Shown here: positions 26,588-34,444 of the stretch, piece by piece
How the letters are laid out: each line of letters begins with the position of its first letter
Numbering within the stretch: the stretch's first letter is position 1
Assembly (NCBI RefSeq): GCF_014397025.1
Contig: NZ_JACJUO010000002.1
Location: forward strand, 1,043,501 to 1,107,500
Reading direction: 5' to 3'
DNA: 64,000 nucleotides
Source of the DNA: Ochrobactrum sp. Marseille-Q0166
GTDB lineage: Bacteria; Pseudomonadota; Alphaproteobacteria; Rhizobiales; Rhizobiaceae
Notes under the pieces: generated by a model
Databases searched by the model: none
Told to the model about the DNA's origin: nothing
What the model saw: the letters and a program-made list of their open reading frames with translations, nothing else
Position numbers and translations under genes: made by a program

Positions 26588-27856
26588 ATGACAAAGCTTA
26601 AACAGGTTATTCTTGGGGCACAGTTTCCGGGCGTCAACAATTTCACCGTATGGAGCGATCCGGCAGCGGGCAGTCAGATCGAGTTTTCTTCGTTCAGACA
26701 TTTTGCCCAAACGGTGGAGCGCGGCAAGTTTGATTTTATCTTCCTCGCGGAAGGCTTGCGTGTGCGTGAGCAAAAGGGAAAGCTTCACGAGCTTGATGTG
26801 GCCGGTCGTCCCAACACGCTGGCTATTCTCACCGCACTCTCTGCAATCACTGAAAATGTGGGGCTGATTGGAACACTGACAACCACATTCAACGAGCCTT
26901 ATGCGCTTGCACGGCAGCTTGCGACATTCGATGTTCTTTCCGGCGGGCGGGCAGGGTGGAACGTGGTGACGTCGCCTGGCGCATTTACGGGCGCAAATTT
27001 CCGGCGAGGCGATCATCTGCCATTCAAAGAACGCTATGAGCGTGCGCGTGAATTTCTGGATGCTGCGCAAAAAATCTGGGCTGGTGGTGATTTTGCTTTC
27101 AAAGGCAAGCATTTCGACATTATGGGTCATTCAGATCTCGCGCCTTTGCCACAAGGTGCGCCGGTTATTGCACAGGCGGGCGACTCGCAGGAAGGGCGTG
27201 AGCTTGCCGCCAGCCATGCGGATGTCATCTACTCCCGCCATGGGACGCTGGAAGCAGGGCAGGAATTTTATCGCGATGTGAAGCAGCGTTTGGTCAAGTA
27301 TGGACGAAGCCCGGATTCACTCAAAATCTTGCCGGGAGCAAATTTTGTTTTGGGCGATACCCGGCAAGAGGCAGAGGAAAAACTGCGCGAAATCCGTCTG
27401 CAGCAGGTCAGCCCGAAATCTGCCATTACGTTTCTGGAACAGGTATGGAACCGCGATCTCTCAAGCTATGACCCTGATGGACCTTTGCCTGAACTTGAGC
27501 CGGATATTGCGCATGAGCAATTGGCTCTGGGCCGTGCAACACGCTATGATGACCGCATTGATACGGCGCGCGCGTGGCGCGAGCTTGCTGAACGTGACAA
27601 GCTCAATATCCGTGACCTGATTATCAAGGTTACAGCACGGCAGCAGTTCGTCGGCACACCGCAGACGATAGCGGATGAAATCAACGCTTATGTGCAGGCG
27701 GATGCAGCCGATGGATTTGTGTTTGCTCCGCATCTTACACCGGGTGGATTTGATGAGTTTGTCGAAAAGGTTGTGCCAATTTTGCAGGAGAAAGGTGTGT
27801 TCCGTGCGGAATATTCGACAGGCACTTTGAAAAGCAATCTTGGTCTATCGGATTGA
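26588..27856 (+). CDS. LLM flavin-dependent monooxygenase, NtaA/SnaA/DszA type
   Basis: A 422-residue monooxygenase with SGGRAGWNVVTSPGA near residue 120, FDIMGHSDLAPLPQGAPVIAQAG near 175 and the C-terminal GFVFAPHLTPGGFDEFVEKVVPILQEKG block, all hallmarks of the subfamily. It starts 17 bp after the short LLM gene with a clear GGGAAA site. A stem-loop follows and probably ends the four-gene operon 23893-27856. Confidence 0.9.
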   Translation: MTKLKQVILGAQFPGVNNFTVWSDPAAGSQIEFSSFRHFAQTVERGKFDFIFLAEGLRVREQKGKLHELDVAGRPNTLAILTALSAITENVGLIGTLTTTFNEPYALARQLATFDVLSGGRAGWNVVTSPGAFTGANFRRGDHLPFKERYERAREFLDAAQKIWAGGDFAFKGKHFDIMGHSDLAPLPQGAPVIAQAGDSQEGRELAASHADVIYSRHGTLEAGQEFYRDVKQRLVKYGRSPDSLKILPGANFVLGDTRQEAEEKLREIRLQQVSPKSAITFLEQVWNRDLSSYDPDGPLPELEPDIAHEQLALGRATRYDDRIDTARAWRELAERDKLNIRDLIIKVTARQQFVGTPQTIADEINAYVQADAADGFVFAPHLTPGGFDEFVEKVVPILQEKGVFRAEYSTGTLKSNLGLSD

Positions 27857-27872
27857 AATCGTTAACTGTGCA

Positions 27873-27908
27873 ATCAAGCGGTCGAAATTTCTGCCGCTTG
27901 ATGTTTCT
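27873..27908 (+). terminator. Probable Rho-independent terminator
   Basis: Arms ATCAAGCGG (27873-27881) and CCGCTTGAT (27894-27902) followed by a moderately T-rich tract, 17 bp after the NtaA-type gene. The rest of the 177-bp gap to the flavin reductase probably contains a separate promoter. Confidence 0.6.
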
Positions 27909-28033
27909 TATCTCGCATTTCGTTGATTTTAATTTTCTACAAGTTTAGTCGAATATAGAATTAGCATTCTGGGTACGCTCGCCGAGGGCTGATACGTTGG
28001 GATGGAATGAAATATCTGGAGTAATGGACAGAG

Positions 28034-28570
28034 ATGGCTTCAACCGTAACCTATCTGCGCGAAACTCTTCCTCAAATCGAAGAAGAAACAGTTGCTCCTG
28101 CCGAGCTTAAAGCGGCGATGCGTCAGCTTGCTGGCGGTGTGAGCATTGTAACCGCAGGTTTTGATGAAGGGCGCTCGGGTGCGACTGTGACCTCAGCAAC
28201 GGCCTTGTCGGTAGAACCTGCGACAATTATTGTGAACATCAATCTCTCATCATCTGTTTGGCCGGTGATCAACCGTCATAACCATTTCTGCGTCAATATT
28301 TTGTCTGCTCATCAACAGGCTGTTGCTGATCGTTTCGCCGGTAAGGGTGGCATTAAGGGCGCTGCACGCTACGAAGATGCTCAATGGTACGCGCTCGAGA
28401 GTGGCGCTTTGGCGCTTCACGGTGCACTTGCGTCGATTGATTGTGCCGTTGAAGACGTTATTGAGCGCCATACCCATGCAATCATCATTGGCCGGGCACT
28501 TAAAATTGTCACAGGCGAGGGCGAGCCACTGCTTTATCATGGCGGTGCCTATAAGTTTTTAGGTGTATGA
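28034..28570 (+). CDS. Flavin reductase (HpaC/NtaB-like)
   Basis: A 178-residue flavin reductase-domain protein that would supply FMNH2 from NAD(P)H to the LLM monooxygenases. Visible motifs are GATVTSATALSVEPATIIV near 55, NFCVN-like HFCVNILSA near 88, ERHTHAIIIGRA near 147 and the end PLLYHGGAYKFLGV. Two-component LLM systems such as NtaA/NtaB, EmoA/EmoB and DszA/DszD are typically linked to such a reductase. The gene is separated from the LLM operon by a probable terminator, so it may be expressed on its own as well. Confidence 0.9.
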   Translation: MASTVTYLRETLPQIEEETVAPAELKAAMRQLAGGVSIVTAGFDEGRSGATVTSATALSVEPATIIVNINLSSSVWPVINRHNHFCVNILSAHQQAVADRFAGKGGIKGAARYEDAQWYALESGALALHGALASIDCAVEDVIERHTHAIIIGRALKIVTGEGEPLLYHGGAYKFLGV

Positions 28571-28671
28571 AACACTGATTAACTGAAGAAGAAGCTTTTA
28601 ATACTGAGGCTCGGGATTCATGCACTTCGTCCTGTAGCGCATTCCGAAAAGCAATCAGCCGTCGTGCCCGT

Positions 28672-29958
28672 CTACGATCTCTCTTTAAAAAGCACGCTCT
28701 GATCGAAAAGATAACGGTGAGAAAGCGGCAAACTTGCCGCGCCCATCGTCTTTCCATGAATGCCGACTCTGCCTTCGAGAATTTCGGGCGCCGAAAGCCC
28801 TTGCAGGTCGATGCGTTTAAGCTCCAGTTTCGTTGCTTCGACGATTCTGAACCGAACATTTTGCGGCAGCCAGCCGTCAATAATCGCAGCAGGAAAATCA
28901 ATCACCGATGCGGCAGCAACGGCTGCATGGGCCAGTCCGCGTGCGGCCAGCGCAATCCATTCGTCTAACAAATCGCCGAAATCCGGCCAGCTTTCCGGTG
29001 AAAGCCACAGCTCTTCCGATGAGATATCATGTTCATGCAGCATGCGTTCAAGGACGAAGAGCGACGCCGTATCAATTAGCTGAATTGTTTTGTGCGAGTC
29101 GTCACTCCCACGCATACGCATGGGCATTGATCCCAGAGCGCCAGCGTTACCCGTACGGCCAGGATAGAGCGTGTTGTTCAGAACCACGCCACCGCCGATG
29201 AATGATCCGATTGAGAAATAGACGAAATCTGTAAACTCAGGCCCACGCCCGAAGGTCAGCTCCGCACCGCAAGCGGCGGTGCCGTCATTTTGCAAAAAGA
29301 CCGGAAATGGCAAACATGATCCAAAATCGTGAATCAGGTCGGCATCAAGCCAGGCATTCATATCGGCAGCGGGGGCTCCAACTTCCTCGACCCAGTTCCA
29401 AAGTTCAAAAGGCAGCGCAATGCCAAGACCTGCAATACGTTCGCGTTTGTCTTCATCCAGTGATGCGGTAAATTGATTGATGCTGTCGAAAGCAAATTCG
29501 CGAATTTTGTCGGGAACGGGCCAGGAATATGTGACGTGGCGACGCTGGCGAATGTGGCCCAGAAAATCCATCAAAATGATTTCTGCGCTGCGCCGTCCGA
29601 TTTTAAGGCCAAAGGAAAAAACACCGTCAGCGGCAAGCCGCATTGGCATTGATGGTTGCCCGACGCGCCCGCGCATGCGTTCGCCCTGTGTAATCAGACC
29701 ATCTCTTTCCAGTTCGCGAATGATCACAGAAATTGTTTGGGCGGACAGCCCGGTCTTTCTTGCAATATCGGCCCGCGCCATTCCTCCATGACGGCGCACC
29801 AGATCGAGCACAAGGCGCTCATTGTAAGCGCGAACGCCGACCTGATTGGATCCGCGATTAATACTGGCACCGGCTCCGCCAAATTGCGGCAAAGCTGAAG
29901 CGGTCGCTGCGGGATCGCTGCGCTGCTCAGAACCACGTTCTGCAGTGTGCCTGATCAT
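28672..29958 (-). CDS. frcR: ROK-family transcriptional regulator
   Basis: A 428-residue ROK regulator. The N-terminal winged helix (about 40-105) contains ADIARKTGLSAQTISVIIREL, and the remainder is a sugar-kinase-like fold. The zinc centre of classical ROK proteins (GH..CxCGxxGCxE) is missing: the region reads TGNAGALGSMPMRMRG with no cysteine. GGGAGAGGAT precedes ATG 29958. It is divergent from frcBCA, and a 12-bp-arm palindrome lies between the two, so repression or activation of the fructose importer is likely. The symbol follows the rhizobial frc locus and is by position and family. Confidence 0.8.
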   Translation of the reverse strand: MIRHTAERGSEQRSDPAATASALPQFGGAGASINRGSNQVGVRAYNERLVLDLVRRHGGMARADIARKTGLSAQTISVIIRELERDGLITQGERMRGRVGQPSMPMRLAADGVFSFGLKIGRRSAEIILMDFLGHIRQRRHVTYSWPVPDKIREFAFDSINQFTASLDEDKRERIAGLGIALPFELWNWVEEVGAPAADMNAWLDADLIHDFGSCLPFPVFLQNDGTAACGAELTFGRGPEFTDFVYFSIGSFIGGGVVLNNTLYPGRTGNAGALGSMPMRMRGSDDSHKTIQLIDTASLFVLERMLHEHDISSEELWLSPESWPDFGDLLDEWIALAARGLAHAAVAAASVIDFPAAIIDGWLPQNVRFRIVEATKLELKRIDLQGLSAPEILEGRVGIHGKTMGAASLPLSHRYLFDQSVLFKERS

Positions 29959-30127
29959 ATCCTCTCCCAGAATCCTGCAAATTTATTCAGCTTGCCTATC
30001 CCAATCGTCGGTGTCGAAAAAGCCTTTATTTTAAGAACATGATAATTAAAACAGCGTGTTAGCTGCCTGCTTTGTCCCCAATGCTGACGAGAAAGTTTCA
30101 TCTCCCAGGTAAGAGAGTGGCACGACA

Positions 30128-30156
30128 AATTAATAAATCAAGTGGATTTATTAATT
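30128..30156. promoter_or_regulatory. Predicted ROK operator upstream of frcB
   Basis: Perfect 12-bp inverted arms AATTAATAAATC (30128-30139) and GATTTATTAATT (30145-30156) around AAGTG, in the 274-bp gap between the divergent regulator and frcB. AT-rich palindromes of this size are typical ROK (Mlc/NagC/XylR) sites. Nothing else in the gap looks coding. Confidence 0.75.
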
Positions 30157-30232
30157 GACTCTCCGAAGAAGCCGTGTTTTGTTTTTATCACGCCGGGGGA
30201 AAGAGGAACCGGTTTCACTCTGGGAGGAGTTC

Positions 30233-31264
30233 ATGAAGAAGACAGTTCTTTCGGCAGCGATTGCTGCCTTAACGCTGGGTGCAGCTGCTTCTGTTGCAGG
30301 CCAAGCCCATGCGGCTGATGTCGGCGCTTGCCTGATTACCAAGACCGACACAAATCCCTTCTTCGTCAAGATGAAGGAAGGGGCTATCGCGAAAGCCAAG
30401 GAGCTCGGCGTTAATCTCAAGACCTATGCCGGCAAGATCGACGGTGATTCAGAAAGTCAGGTTGCAGCCATCGAAACCTGTATCGCAGATGGTACGAAGG
30501 GCATTCTTATTACCGCTTCCGATACAAAAGGAATTGTCCCAACCCTGCAAAAGGCCCGCGAAGCCGGTGCGTTGATCATTGCTCTTGATACGCCTCTGGA
30601 ACCAGCGGATGCGGCGGATGCTACTTTCGCGACAGACAATTTCCTTGCCGGTGAGCTGGTCGGAAAATGGGCTGCGGCAACGCTTGGAGAGAAGGCCAAG
30701 GACGCGCGTGTGGCTTTTCTCAACCTGACCGCTGCGCAGCCAAGCGTTGACGTTCTGCGTGACCAGGGCTTTGACGTTGGTTTCGGCATTGATCCAAAAG
30801 ACAGAACGAAGCTGGGCGATGAAGACGATCCACGTATCGTTGGCCGTGATCTCACCGATGGTAATGAAGAAGGTGGCCGTCGCGCCATGGAAAACCTTCT
30901 TCAGAAAGATCCGACCATCAATGTCGTCCACACGATCAACGAACCGGCAGCTGCTGGTGCCTATGAAGCGCTTAAAGCTGTGGGTCGTGAAAAAGACGTT
31001 CTGATCGTTTCGATCGATGGCGGTTGCCCCGGTGTTAAAAATGTCGAAGCTGGCGTGATCGGTGCAACATCGCAGCAATATCCGCTGCAGATGGCCGCAC
31101 TTGGCATCGAGGCCATTAAAAAATTCGCGGATACTGGCGAGAAGCCAAAGCCAACCGAAGGCAAAAATTTTGTCGATACAGGTGTGGCGCTCGTCACGGA
31201 CAAGCCGGTTGAAGGTGTTGAGTCAATCGACACGAAAACTGCGCTCGGCAAGTGCTGGGGATAA
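30233..31264 (+). CDS. frcB: Fructose ABC transporter, substrate-binding protein
   Basis: A 343-residue periplasmic binding protein of the RbsB/xylose-type family with a 28-residue signal peptide (cleavage after AHA). The mature N-terminus [19 protein letters not shown] and the C-terminus [15 protein letters not shown] match what I remember of Sinorhizobium FrcB. The open frame extends 26 codons upstream, but GGGAGGAG sits correctly before ATG 30233 and starts the signal peptide. FrcBCA imports fructose and, more weakly, ribose and mannose. First gene of frcBCA; a palindromic repeat element separates it from frcC. Confidence 0.92.
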   Translation: MKKTVLSAAIAALTLGAAASVAGQAHAADVGACLITKTDTNPFFVKMKEGAIAKAKELGVNLKTYAGKIDGDSESQVAAIETCIADGTKGILITASDTKGIVPTLQKAREAGALIIALDTPLEPADAADATFATDNFLAGELVGKWAAATLGEKAKDARVAFLNLTAAQPSVDVLRDQGFDVGFGIDPKDRTKLGDEDDPRIVGRDLTDGNEEGGRRAMENLLQKDPTINVVHTINEPAAAGAYEALKAVGREKDVLIVSIDGGCPGVKNVEAGVIGATSQQYPLQMAALGIEAIKKFADTGEKPKPTEGKNFVDTGVALVTDKPVEGVESIDTKTALGKCWG

Positions 31265-31268
31265 TGGT

Positions 31269-31374
31269 TTAGGGCATTTCCTGTTCTGATCGCACCCTTG
31301 GAAATGCTCTAACCATCTGTTTTTACGTGCATCTTGTTCCAAAACCGCTTCGTACTTTTTGGGATGCGCTCTAG
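31269..31374. repeat. Two-part palindromic intergenic repeat between frcB and frcC
   Basis: A 106-bp element. The left stem TTAGGGCATTTCC (31269-31281) pairs with GGAAATGCTCTAA (31300-31312), and the right half ends GGGATGCGCTCTA like the copy at 12950. The structure matches Brucellaceae/Rhizobiales intergenic palindromic units. In this position it could stabilise the frcB message. Confidence 0.7.
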
Positions 31375-31435
31375 TGATAATTTGCATCCGGCGGTTTTTG
31401 CCGGATGCTCTTGCCCCATAAAGCAGGAGACAGGC

Positions 31436-32530
31436 ATGACTGAGCCGCAGGCGACGACCACTGCTGTAAAATCATCAATGCAGGAATTTGAAAAACCTCT
31501 CTTGCAAAGTGCGAGCGATGTCGCATCGTTCGACGCTGGCGATCACTCGGTGCTTTATCGCGTCCGGCATTTCCTGCATCACAATCCAGCGGCTGTGCCA
31601 TTGATTGTGCTCATGATTTCGTTGCTGGTCTTTGGCATCACGCTGGGTGGGAAGTTCTTTTCAGCCTTTGCGTTGACGCTCATTCTCCAGCAAGTCGCGA
31701 TAACTGGTATCGTGGCTGCGGCGCAGACTTTGGTGATCCTGACCGCCGGTATTGATCTTTCAGTCGGCGCAATCATGGTTCTATCTTCCGTTGTCATGGG
31801 GCAATTCACATTCCGCTATGGCCTGCCTGCAGAGATTTCCATTCTGTTGGGTTTTGCGACCGGCGCGCTGTGTGGCTTCATCAACGGCTTCTTGATTGCT
31901 TATGTGCGGCTGCCACCCTTTATCGTTACGCTTGGCATGTGGCAGGTAATCCTTGCCACGAATTTCCTCTATTCCTCAAACGAAACCATTCGTGCGCAGG
32001 AGATTACGGCAGAGGCGCCGATCCTGCAGTTTTTTGGTGAAAGTATCCGCATAGGTGGGGCAGTGTTTACCTATGGCGTCATCGCAATGGTGTTTTTGGT
32101 GCTGCTGCTGTGGTTTGTGCTGAACCATACGGCCTGGGGACGCCATGTCTATGCCATAGGTGATGATCCCGAAGCCGCAAAATTATCCGGCGTTTCCGTC
32201 AAGCCCATCCTGATGTCGGTCTATGTTCTGGCGGGGCTTATCTGTGCGCTTGCTGGCTGGGCCATGATTGGGCGCCTCGGCTCTGTATCACCGACAGCAG
32301 GACAGTTCGCCAATATTGAATCCATTACGGCCGTTGTGATCGGCGGGATTTCGCTCTTTGGCGGGCGAGGATCCATTCTCGGCACCATGTTTGGTGCGTT
32401 GATCGTTGGCGTTTTCTCATTGGGTCTGCGCTTGTGGGGTACAGACCCGCAATGGACCTACCTTTTGATTGGTGTTCTTATTATTGCCGCCGTTGCCATT
32501 GACCAGTGGATCAGAAAGGCCGCCGCATGA
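31436..32530 (+). CDS. frcC: Fructose ABC transporter, permease
   Basis: A 364-residue RbsC-type permease with about nine to ten hydrophobic segments, preceded by a 60-residue hydrophilic N-terminal region. ILTAGIDLSVGAIMVLSS near 100 and the C-terminal ITAVVIGGISLFGGRGSILGTMFGALIVG are diagnostic. The frame is open 34 codons further upstream into the repeat element; ATG 31436 follows AGGAG. The stop overlaps the frcA start (ATGA). Confidence 0.92.
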   Translation: MTEPQATTTAVKSSMQEFEKPLLQSASDVASFDAGDHSVLYRVRHFLHHNPAAVPLIVLMISLLVFGITLGGKFFSAFALTLILQQVAITGIVAAAQTLVILTAGIDLSVGAIMVLSSVVMGQFTFRYGLPAEISILLGFATGALCGFINGFLIAYVRLPPFIVTLGMWQVILATNFLYSSNETIRAQEITAEAPILQFFGESIRIGGAVFTYGVIAMVFLVLLLWFVLNHTAWGRHVYAIGDDPEAAKLSGVSVKPILMSVYVLAGLICALAGWAMIGRLGSVSPTAGQFANIESITAVVIGGISLFGGRGSILGTMFGALIVGVFSLGLRLWGTDPQWTYLLIGVLIIAAVAIDQWIRKAAA

Positions 32531-33309
32531 AAACTTCACTCACGCCTGTCCTCTCCGCTAAAGGCCTGGTCAAGCGCTATGGACGCGTTACTGCCCTCGA
32601 CCATGCCGATTTCGATCTCTATCCGGGGGAAATCCTCGCTGTCATTGGTGATAACGGCGCAGGCAAGTCGTCGCTTATCAAGGCGCTGTCAGGTGCAATT
32701 CGCCCTGACGAGGGCGAGATCCTGCTTGATGGCAAGCCAGTTAGCTTCCATTCTCCGATGGAAGCGCGTCATGCAGGTATTGAGACGGTTTATCAGAACC
32801 TCGCTCTTTCGCCTGCGCTATCCATCGCCGATAATCTGTTCCTCGGACGTGAAATTCGTCGCAAGGGACCGCTTGGTTCGTTACTCAGGATGCTTGACCG
32901 TGGGGCAATGGAAAAGATCGCCCGCGAAAAGCTGTCGGAACTCGGTCTGATGACCATCCAGAATATTGGTCAAGCGGTGGAAACCTTGTCGGGTGGGCAG
33001 AGGCAGGGCGTTGCGGTTGCACGTGCTGCAGCATTCGGCTCCAAGGTTGTCATCATGGATGAACCAACGGCGGCACTTGGCGTAAAAGAATCCCGACGCG
33101 TTCTTGAGCTTATTCAGGATGTGAAAGCGCGTGGAATGCCGATTGTGCTCATCTCCCACAACATGCCGCACGTATTTGAAGTGGCTGATCGCATCCATAT
33201 TCATCGTCTTGGTCGCCGCTTGACGGTTGTCGATCCTAAACAATATTCAATGTCGGATGCCGTCGCCCTGATGACGGGCGCAATGGCGCCGCCTGCCGAG
33301 GCTGCCTGA
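32527..33309 (+). CDS. frcA: Fructose ABC transporter, ATP-binding protein
   Basis: A 260-residue single-domain ATPase: Walker A GDNGAGKSS near 40, signature LSGGQRQGVAVARA near 155, Walker B VVIMDEPTAAL near 175, H-loop ISHNM near 212. Unlike the two other sugar importers in the window, it has only one ABC domain and must dimerise, as in the frc system. ATG 32527 overlaps the frcC stop. No fructokinase gene (frcK) follows within the window; a SorC regulator comes next. Confidence 0.92.
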   Translation: MKTSLTPVLSAKGLVKRYGRVTALDHADFDLYPGEILAVIGDNGAGKSSLIKALSGAIRPDEGEILLDGKPVSFHSPMEARHAGIETVYQNLALSPALSIADNLFLGREIRRKGPLGSLLRMLDRGAMEKIAREKLSELGLMTIQNIGQAVETLSGGQRQGVAVARAAAFGSKVVIMDEPTAALGVKESRRVLELIQDVKARGMPIVLISHNMPHVFEVADRIHIHRLGRRLTVVDPKQYSMSDAVALMTGAMAPPAEAA

Positions 33310-33464
33310 TCTGTTTGGTCCGGCCATTGTCCTTATGCCCAAAAAGACCTTGCGAGCTCACCCCAACTTGTGAAATGAGTTGAGAAATCAAAAGGAAAAG
33401 GTTGTATCCGGTAAATCTGTCACAAGATGTCGCGCCGGATTTTACCACGGTCAAAGGCCAGTGA

Positions 33465-34421
33465 ATGAGCGAGAGTTTTGCATCTGTCGATGAAGAGCAG
33501 GAGCGCGCGCGTGTGGCGTGGCTCTATTTCATCGGGGGCCAGACCCAACAGGAAATTGCGCAGCGGCTCAACATCACACGGTTAAAGGTCAACAAGATCA
33601 TCGGTCAGGTTCGGGAGTCCGGGCAGATACAGGTCAATGTAAGCCTGCCGCTTGTGGATTGCATCGAACTGGCGGAGAAGGTCGCAGCGCGCTACGGTTT
33701 AGCCGACGCCGTTGTGGTACCGGATCTTGATGATTATCTGGAGCAGAAGCGTGTGATCGGCGAAGCCGCCGGAACCATGGCAAGCGAACTGATTGCAGGG
33801 CGGGACATGGGCGTGGGCATTGCTTCGGGCCGCACTTTGAGTTTCGCAGTCAGAAATCTGCGTTCGCGACCGAAAGCTGAGAGCTGGGTCGTCAGTCTGA
33901 CGGGCGGCGTGACCAGCGGCTCATCGACCAATACATTTGAAGTCGCAACCGATTTTGCCCGTGCGCTTGGCGTCGAGTGTCATTATCTTACCGCACCGAT
34001 CTATTGCGCCAACCGCGAAAGCCGCGATGCCATACTTTTAAGCGACGAGCTGACGGACGTTCTGGCACGCACCGAAATTGCCGATATCGGCCTTGTCTCT
34101 TGCGGCGCACTGACATCGGAAACGTCACTCACCCATATCCGCGTGGTGAAGGACAACCTGGACTCCGTGCTGAAGCTTGGGGCGGTCGGTGAATTTCTGG
34201 GGTATTTTCTTGATGCTCAGGGGCGTCCGATTGACCATTTCCTCAATGATTCAATCATTGCATTGCCACCGGACAAGCTCAAACTCAAACCAGCATCTGT
34301 TCTGGTTTCGGGTGGGTTGAACAAAATTCCGATCATTCGGGCCATTCTGCGCGGCGGTTATGTCAATCGCCTCGTCACCAATGAAGGCGTCGCCCGCGCA
34401 TTATTACAGGGGCCACGCTAA
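33465..34421 (+). CDS. SorC/DeoR-like sugar-binding transcriptional regulator
   Basis: A 318-residue regulator with an N-terminal helix-turn-helix (GQTQQEIAQRLNITRLKVNKIIGQ, about 24-48) and a SorC-type phosphosugar-binding domain (GVGIASGRTLSFAVRNL, VVSLTGGVTSGSSTNTFEVA, KPASVLVSGGLNKIPIIRAIL). Relatives include EryD, DeoR-like SorC and LsrR, which sense phosphorylated sugars. The gene is 155 bp downstream of frcA and converges on the fused dihydroxyacetone kinase gene. It may control the kinase/importer operon that starts at 39760 rather than frc. Confidence 0.88.
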   Translation: MSESFASVDEEQERARVAWLYFIGGQTQQEIAQRLNITRLKVNKIIGQVRESGQIQVNVSLPLVDCIELAEKVAARYGLADAVVVPDLDDYLEQKRVIGEAAGTMASELIAGRDMGVGIASGRTLSFAVRNLRSRPKAESWVVSLTGGVTSGSSTNTFEVATDFARALGVECHYLTAPIYCANRESRDAILLSDELTDVLARTEIADIGLVSCGALTSETSLTHIRVVKDNLDSVLKLGAVGEFLGYFLDAQGRPIDHFLNDSIIALPPDKLKLKPASVLVSGGLNKIPIIRAILRGGYVNRLVTNEGVARALLQGPR

Positions 34422-34444
34422 ACACGGGCCCCGGTGCTGCTTGA

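Noticed and set aside
13105..28570. LLM cluster as a sulfoquinovose or alkanesulfonate (ssu) locus
   Set aside because: No SsuD-type LLM, SsuABC-type importer or sugar enzymes are present; the importer is of peptide type and the LLM proteins mostly of the NtaA group.
28633..28662. Possible third copy of the palindromic repeat (TAGCGCATTCCGAAAAGC)
   Set aside because: Only a short stretch resembles the reverse complement of the copy at 31269 and no partner arm is visible, so it is not listed as a repeat.
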